From NCBI GenBank assembly GCA_907163375.1, contig CAJQUW010004456.1, positions 186,001 through 250,000 on the forward strand: 64,000 nucleotides of DNA. The letters are read 5' to 3'. Positions 34,401 to 40,400 of this stretch are shown here, one piece after another. The DNA is from Prostheceraeus crozeri. Taxonomy: Eukaryota > Platyhelminthes > Polycladida > Euryleptidae. Below the pieces are notes generated by a model. The model had not been told where the DNA came from and searched no databases. It was given only the letters and a program-made list of their open reading frames with translations. The position numbers and the translations under genes are program-made. The number at the start of each line of letters is the position of its first letter. The first letter of the stretch is position 1.

Positions 34401-37400
34401 CACTTCTGCGTTATTGATATAGATGAAAGCACGTGGCGAACAGGGATCAAGGGTGCAGTTAGCATTGATTGAGCAAATAAAACAATATGTAAAATTTGAG
34501 TGATCGATCAAGGAAAAAGTCAGGTTTGTGTACTTAAAAGATAATAATACACAATAATGAATATAAACACAATAATTAATACATGCACAATAGTTAATAA
34601 TGTTAGTCCTAAAAAGGACTGATAGGCGTTCACGCCGGTCATCGGGTGAGATACTTGTACACTCCTACATATTGAATGACGGAAATTTTTATTAAACTTT
34701 GGAATTTCTTTTTGGGAAGAGAATCTCAACTGACTATAAGGGAAGAAAGGCCTTGATACAATCCTTCATTTTTCAATACAGTGTGTCAGGATGGATTATA
34801 TTTAGAATTCATCTGCAAGTTCGCATCAATCTTTGTAAAATTAAGAGTATGGTTACTCTAGTCTTGTAGCTACGAAGTCTATTCCTACAACTGCTCTTGT
34901 TCTAATTAGTTTGAAGGATTGTTCTTTTAAGTTCTCATGCTTGACTATTTTCCCTGAATTTTGCGCTGGAGGTTTAGTATGCTTATATTTTTTAGTCATC
35001 ATCATTAGTCGGTGCGACTTTATTCTCTAGTCATCCTGTGGATCCATCGAAAATAGTGGCAGTGCGCACGATGTAGGTTGCTGAAAGAAAAGGTGTATAC
35101 TGTGTGATATGTTGTAGGTGAATTGTTTTTCGTGAATGCATCAAGTTTGACAACATTTAAATCAAATGGTCTTGCGATGTTTCATCAGTAACATTTTTCT
35201 GTAGATCAAGACGAAGATATCTGCTTATTATCGGCGTTGGTTAGTTTGTGAAGATTCAGGATGTGGATATCGAACTCGACGACTGCCTTCTCGGTTCAAG
35301 CGAGGTCATCCTGTATGTCCGAACTGTTCCACCAACTTACTGCGTCCTGAGTATTCAGACTCGCGTCTGTACAGACAGCTACTGTTCTATCGACGTTTAT
35401 TCAACGTCAAAGCGAAACAAGAAAGTAAGTAGAACTTAAAATACCATGAAAGTACTGTTGCTGTGTGCACTAGACCATGAGTTGCTGTTTTATCACCTTC
35501 AATTCCATTTTCATGTTGCAGCAATATCGATGAGCAAACAAAATAATGAACTTCTTGTCGAAAGCAAGATATTTCTTTGTATGCAAAGTGAAGTGGAATG
35601 CTCTATCTATTACGCAATAGTGAATGATGAACGCAGTGACATAAAAATGTACTCACAATATTAACCTATATCAAGTCAAATGCTGAACATACTAATTAAA
35701 ATTGTGTTTCCAATGAACTGCTCTTGCCATAAATAGCGCGATTATGAAATCCATCATCGTGTAGGCAGCAAATAATTTTGAAAAATCATTATCGCTCCCA
35801 GCATTGGTTATGTCATTGGGAAATATGTTCGCTTACGTGAAACTTAAAAAGATCAGTTCTTGACTTCTCATCTGAAGGTTGTACGTGAAATTCACACACG
35901 TGTGAACTCTAACAATCTTGAAAAATGTAATTGAATTTTGAAAAATTATGGAACTGTGCGTAAATTGTAAGGGATTTTCCGGAAGAGAAACATTCCCATC
36001 TCTCGAAGTGCAAAATGGCAAATGAATGTTGAAGTTGTGTACAGAGTGGCATGGGTGAACTTAGTCTATCTGGGGTGCGGCTACTAATTGAAGTTTCTAT
36101 TATTCGACGAATGAAGAAACATGGCATGCCCACTTACATGAAAAATCAACCTCAGTTTTTTCTATCTGTCAATCAAGCAAGATTAACTGGTTAATTCATG
36201 CATAGTCTCTTGTGATTTTTTGGTAACAAATTTTCGGAAAAATAACGTTAACCGAAAAAATCAGTTCTTAAAATCTATTAATTTTGTCTTTTAAACACCT
36301 TGCACCTAGATGATTGTTATTTTGAAATCAATGTACGAAGCTACTTGATTAATTGATAGAAGAACATGAATTTTAAGTGTTTCATATACTATTAGCAATG
36401 GTAAAATAGACAACATTTTTTGTGCTTGTAAGAGCATACTAGATGAGATAAGCATTCAGAAATTGAGCAGTGGCTAGTAGACATACGCCATCATCTTCCA
36501 TAGAATGCAATGCAGCTGTCCAATCAGCTGGTGGCAACAACAGCAGTGCCCCGACGCCTTCTTCTTAGGTCAGCAACTCGTGGACACTACATACAACCAC
36601 ATTTTCGTCGTCCCACGTTGGGAGGTCGCAGCTTCAGTGTGACTGCCAGTCGCCTATGGAATCATCTTCCTCAAACAATGACTTCTTCCAGCAGCATTTC
36701 GGATTTCAAAGAACTTTTACGTTCGCTTCTTTAAATTTCCTTGTGCACATGTAAATAGGCCTAGAAGTCATCTCTGACATTATGCCTATTGTTTTGAAAT
36801 AAATTCATATTTGATTGATTGATTGAATACCATAAACCTAGGTTTCTGTTAGAATTTTGGAAGAAAACTCAATAGCCTCTGACAGTTTGAAAATATGCCT
36901 ATTTATGCCTGCTTCCTCTAACTTTCACAGACCATTGACCTTCTCACTAAAATTTCATGTGGACTTAAATGGAGAAAATAGAAGGAAAGATCGAGTGAAT
37001 TTTGAGGCTGGAGAGTGGAGACCAAAAGAAGATTATAACAGCGTCAGTTTATCGTTGTATATCGCTTCTATTTTCAAACAATATTTAAATTTTACTAGAA
37101 CAAATATTTGCTTCGCCTTTCAGCAACTAAAATTTAACTGACATGTGGAAACCCCTTTCGGCAATTCCATCGTTAGTCGGTTTCTGTGTTGCGGAAAGCC
37201 AGGATGTGATTGACTTATGCGGTAATTGATTGTGATAAACCCTCTCATGTGTAATAATTCTATCTTTATACTACTACTTTTCACAAGTTGCCAATAGTTT
37301 GACTAACTTGTAGTTTCGGTTTTGATAATGAAATAAGTGTCCTTGCTTGCGTGCTAATGTCGTCAGATCATTATGGCTCGTCAGTGGCCACCAGGAATAA

Positions 37401-40400
37401 GGCTGAGGTATTTTGAGTTTATTAGGAATAATTTAAATAATCATGCAGCATTAGTTCGCAGTCTCCACGTAGCATTAGCTCGTAGTCTCCACCACAATCT
37501 GCGTTCATCAGTCACAGCCACAGCTTGTGTTCCTTGTTATATGGCATGAAGCAAATAAGAAATGTCCATCGGAATCCGACCGTCAAGAAACAACACATTT
37601 AGCAGGCAATGTTCTGGCCTGTGGTCGTTTGTAAAAATCTTGATATTATTTAAATTTAAAATTGCAGTTTGTCAAAGTTCCTGAAATTTGGAAAAAGTTG
37701 TCGAGCTACGAGAAAATCAGATATATCGGCAATAAAGTAGATCCTGTGTATTATAGTCATGATGCCTTTACAACCGGGCTTTTTCATATTCGCTGAGTTT
37801 TCAGGGTTCAAATTAGAATTTGAAGGATGCCTTCGGACTGAAGAATACACACTAGGCAGTTTCAAAGTTTCGGTAGATTGGGTTGGATTAGCCGCATAAA
37901 GGTAGAATTAATCTCATTTCGATTGAATAAAAGGACAATTCTCTCATTAACATTTTCTATTGAACTTGAGCTAAAACGACAAATTGCTGTCTGACTTGTT
38001 CAAACACAATCCCGTGGCTGCAACCGGAGCTCGGTAGGAATAAAATGAAAGCAGAAAATCTGATAGGTCTATCGAGTGAACTTATACTTTATAGTGAGGA
38101 ATAGTTCTACCTTTTTTATGGTGTCTTCTTTTGCTACAAGAAAAACTGCGTGACTAAACGAATTGTGCGTAATTTAGCTATGACACATGTGGAAGAATGA
38201 AGGCAACAATTTATCGCGTAATGATGATATCTGTATCAATGCATGTGAAAGATATTTTAGAGATCTCAGTTAGCGCATATTTACATGCGTATTCATAGCG
38301 TTGCTGCCCGCTTTTTTCCTACATTGCTGCCCGGTCCATTTCAATTACGTACAATGTTATCAGCACAGATTTTTTTGGGCAACAACGTAGGACATTTCCA
38401 GGCGCTTTCGCAAAGCGCCCTCAAATGTAATACATTGTTGCCCTCAAAAATTCATGTTTATGTAATATTGTAACGAGGATGGACTTCCTGTCTTATTATG
38501 AGACTTCGTGTTTTCCGTCTTTCCTTCTGACTAACATTCGGTCACTTCTTCACAAAGTGGACGGCTCAAGCGTAGCGGCTACCATTTTCAATCCTTTTTT
38601 GATTGCCATAACGGAGACGTGGTTAAGTCCTGACATCCCGTCCCATTTGTGTGATTTTGGAAACTATGCGATGCATCGTTCCGATCGAATTGGATGCTCT
38701 GGAGGAGGAATATGCATTATTTCCAAAGATGATGTTATTGTGACCTCCTTAGATGTGCAAGGTCATCCTGATTATTTTCAATCTGTATGGTTGTACCTTC
38801 ATCATTCGCATATCCTATTCATGTGTCTGTATGTTCCTCCTGTAACCCAAATCTGTAAAGCTCGTGAGATAACGAATTTCCTACAGATGAACATTGATGC
38901 ATTTATGAATCGAAAATGTGGCGAGCATATCATAATTCACAATATGTGGAGATTTCAATTGGATGTCTACGATGCGTTTATCTTGCAATAATGATCTTCG
39001 TTCCCTTGTAAAGCAACCAATTCGTGGTGACCGTATCCGTGATGATGCTTGGTTGAGTGACGATCCATGCAGCAGTTATTCGTGTACTGTTAGGTCTCCC
39101 ATTAGTTCATCAGACCACAATACGATAATATGTACATGTGTACCATGCCCCACGTGCAAGCAAGTGAAATCTCATACCCAAGAGTCAAGAGAGCTATTTG
39201 ATCTCCGCTATTGAAACATTGATTTATCCATTCACACCCTTGACAAAGTTAATTGGACTGAATTTTATAATATTCAATGTGTAATTCAACTGTGTATTGA
39301 TCAAACTATCCCGAAGAAACTGGTTCCTCTAAGTCCAAAGGACAAACCGTGGATTACTCCTCTAATAAAAGGCAATATTAATCAAAGATTGCGAGCATTT
39401 AGACAACGTAACTTTACGCTGTACAAACATTTAAGACTCAAGGTGGACAACAATATCTGCAAGTCGAAGCATAAATGGGTGAAAAAGCCAGGCGTACGCC
39501 TAAAGATCTCTGGAACATTACTAATAGCATGAATAGTGTTGGAAAGAGACTTTCTTTACTTAGAATTGTGCAAGAATATCCAAGGCAAATGTCATCAATT
39601 GTGCATTCTCAATGGTCTTTAATGAAAAGGCATCACTCCCTTCAAGCTATATTTGCGATGATGGCTGCAATACACCATGTTTCACTATCTCAAATGGTTG
39701 AAAGCGAAATGAGAAGTTTAAAGCCTGGCAGTACCCCTGGATATGATGCTGTGCCAACTATCTTGCACAAGATGTCTACTTTGCTGTTGGCCCCTCCGTT
39801 GTGTCAAGAAGTCATCTGTTAAATGTCTGCGTTCAAGAAGAGTGCTTTCCTGAACTATGGAAGCATGCATGTGTCGTACCAGTCGCTAAGATAAAATCAC
39901 CAACTTTATCGGATCTCAGACCGATTTCCCCTCTCTGTGTGCCAAGCAAGATCTTTGAGCGACTTTTAGTCCGAACTCTGTCACCCTTATTTGCTTCATC
40001 AACGGGTATTGAGCAGCATGGTGGAAGACAGATGGCATCAACTACAACGGCACTAATAAGCCCTCCATGATCGAGTCACAAAATTATTAGAGAGACTCAT
40101 TGAGTCTTATTATTTAGTCTTACAGAGATTTACAGCAATTTTCCAGCGTTGCAACAAATTCTTATTTGCGTAATCGATCACAGTCTGTTGAACTCGGTAC
40201 TACATTAGGTGAAACTATACCAATTACATCAAGTGTACCACAGGGATCAGTGATGGGTCCATTACTATTCACCAGTGTTTCTAGGTGTTGGAAATGAACT
40301 GTAGGTCGATTTTAAATGCTATGGTATTCACACTTTGTTATTTCTATGATGTTACATGACCTAGATGTTTGATGGGTGTATGCTTGTAGGCGGAATGCTA

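Larger units (their letters stand above)
33475..35204. other. POLA1 intron 17
   Basis: 1730 bp. Holds a second SINE type (about 33850-34190) and the 3' end of a retroelement (about 34480-34690, minus). Confidence 0.75.

Noticed and set aside
38401..38419. GGCGCTTTCGCAAAGCGCC stem-loop, reminiscent of a histone mRNA 3' stem-loop
   Set aside because: Loop and stem sequence differ from the conserved histone element and no histone gene is near.
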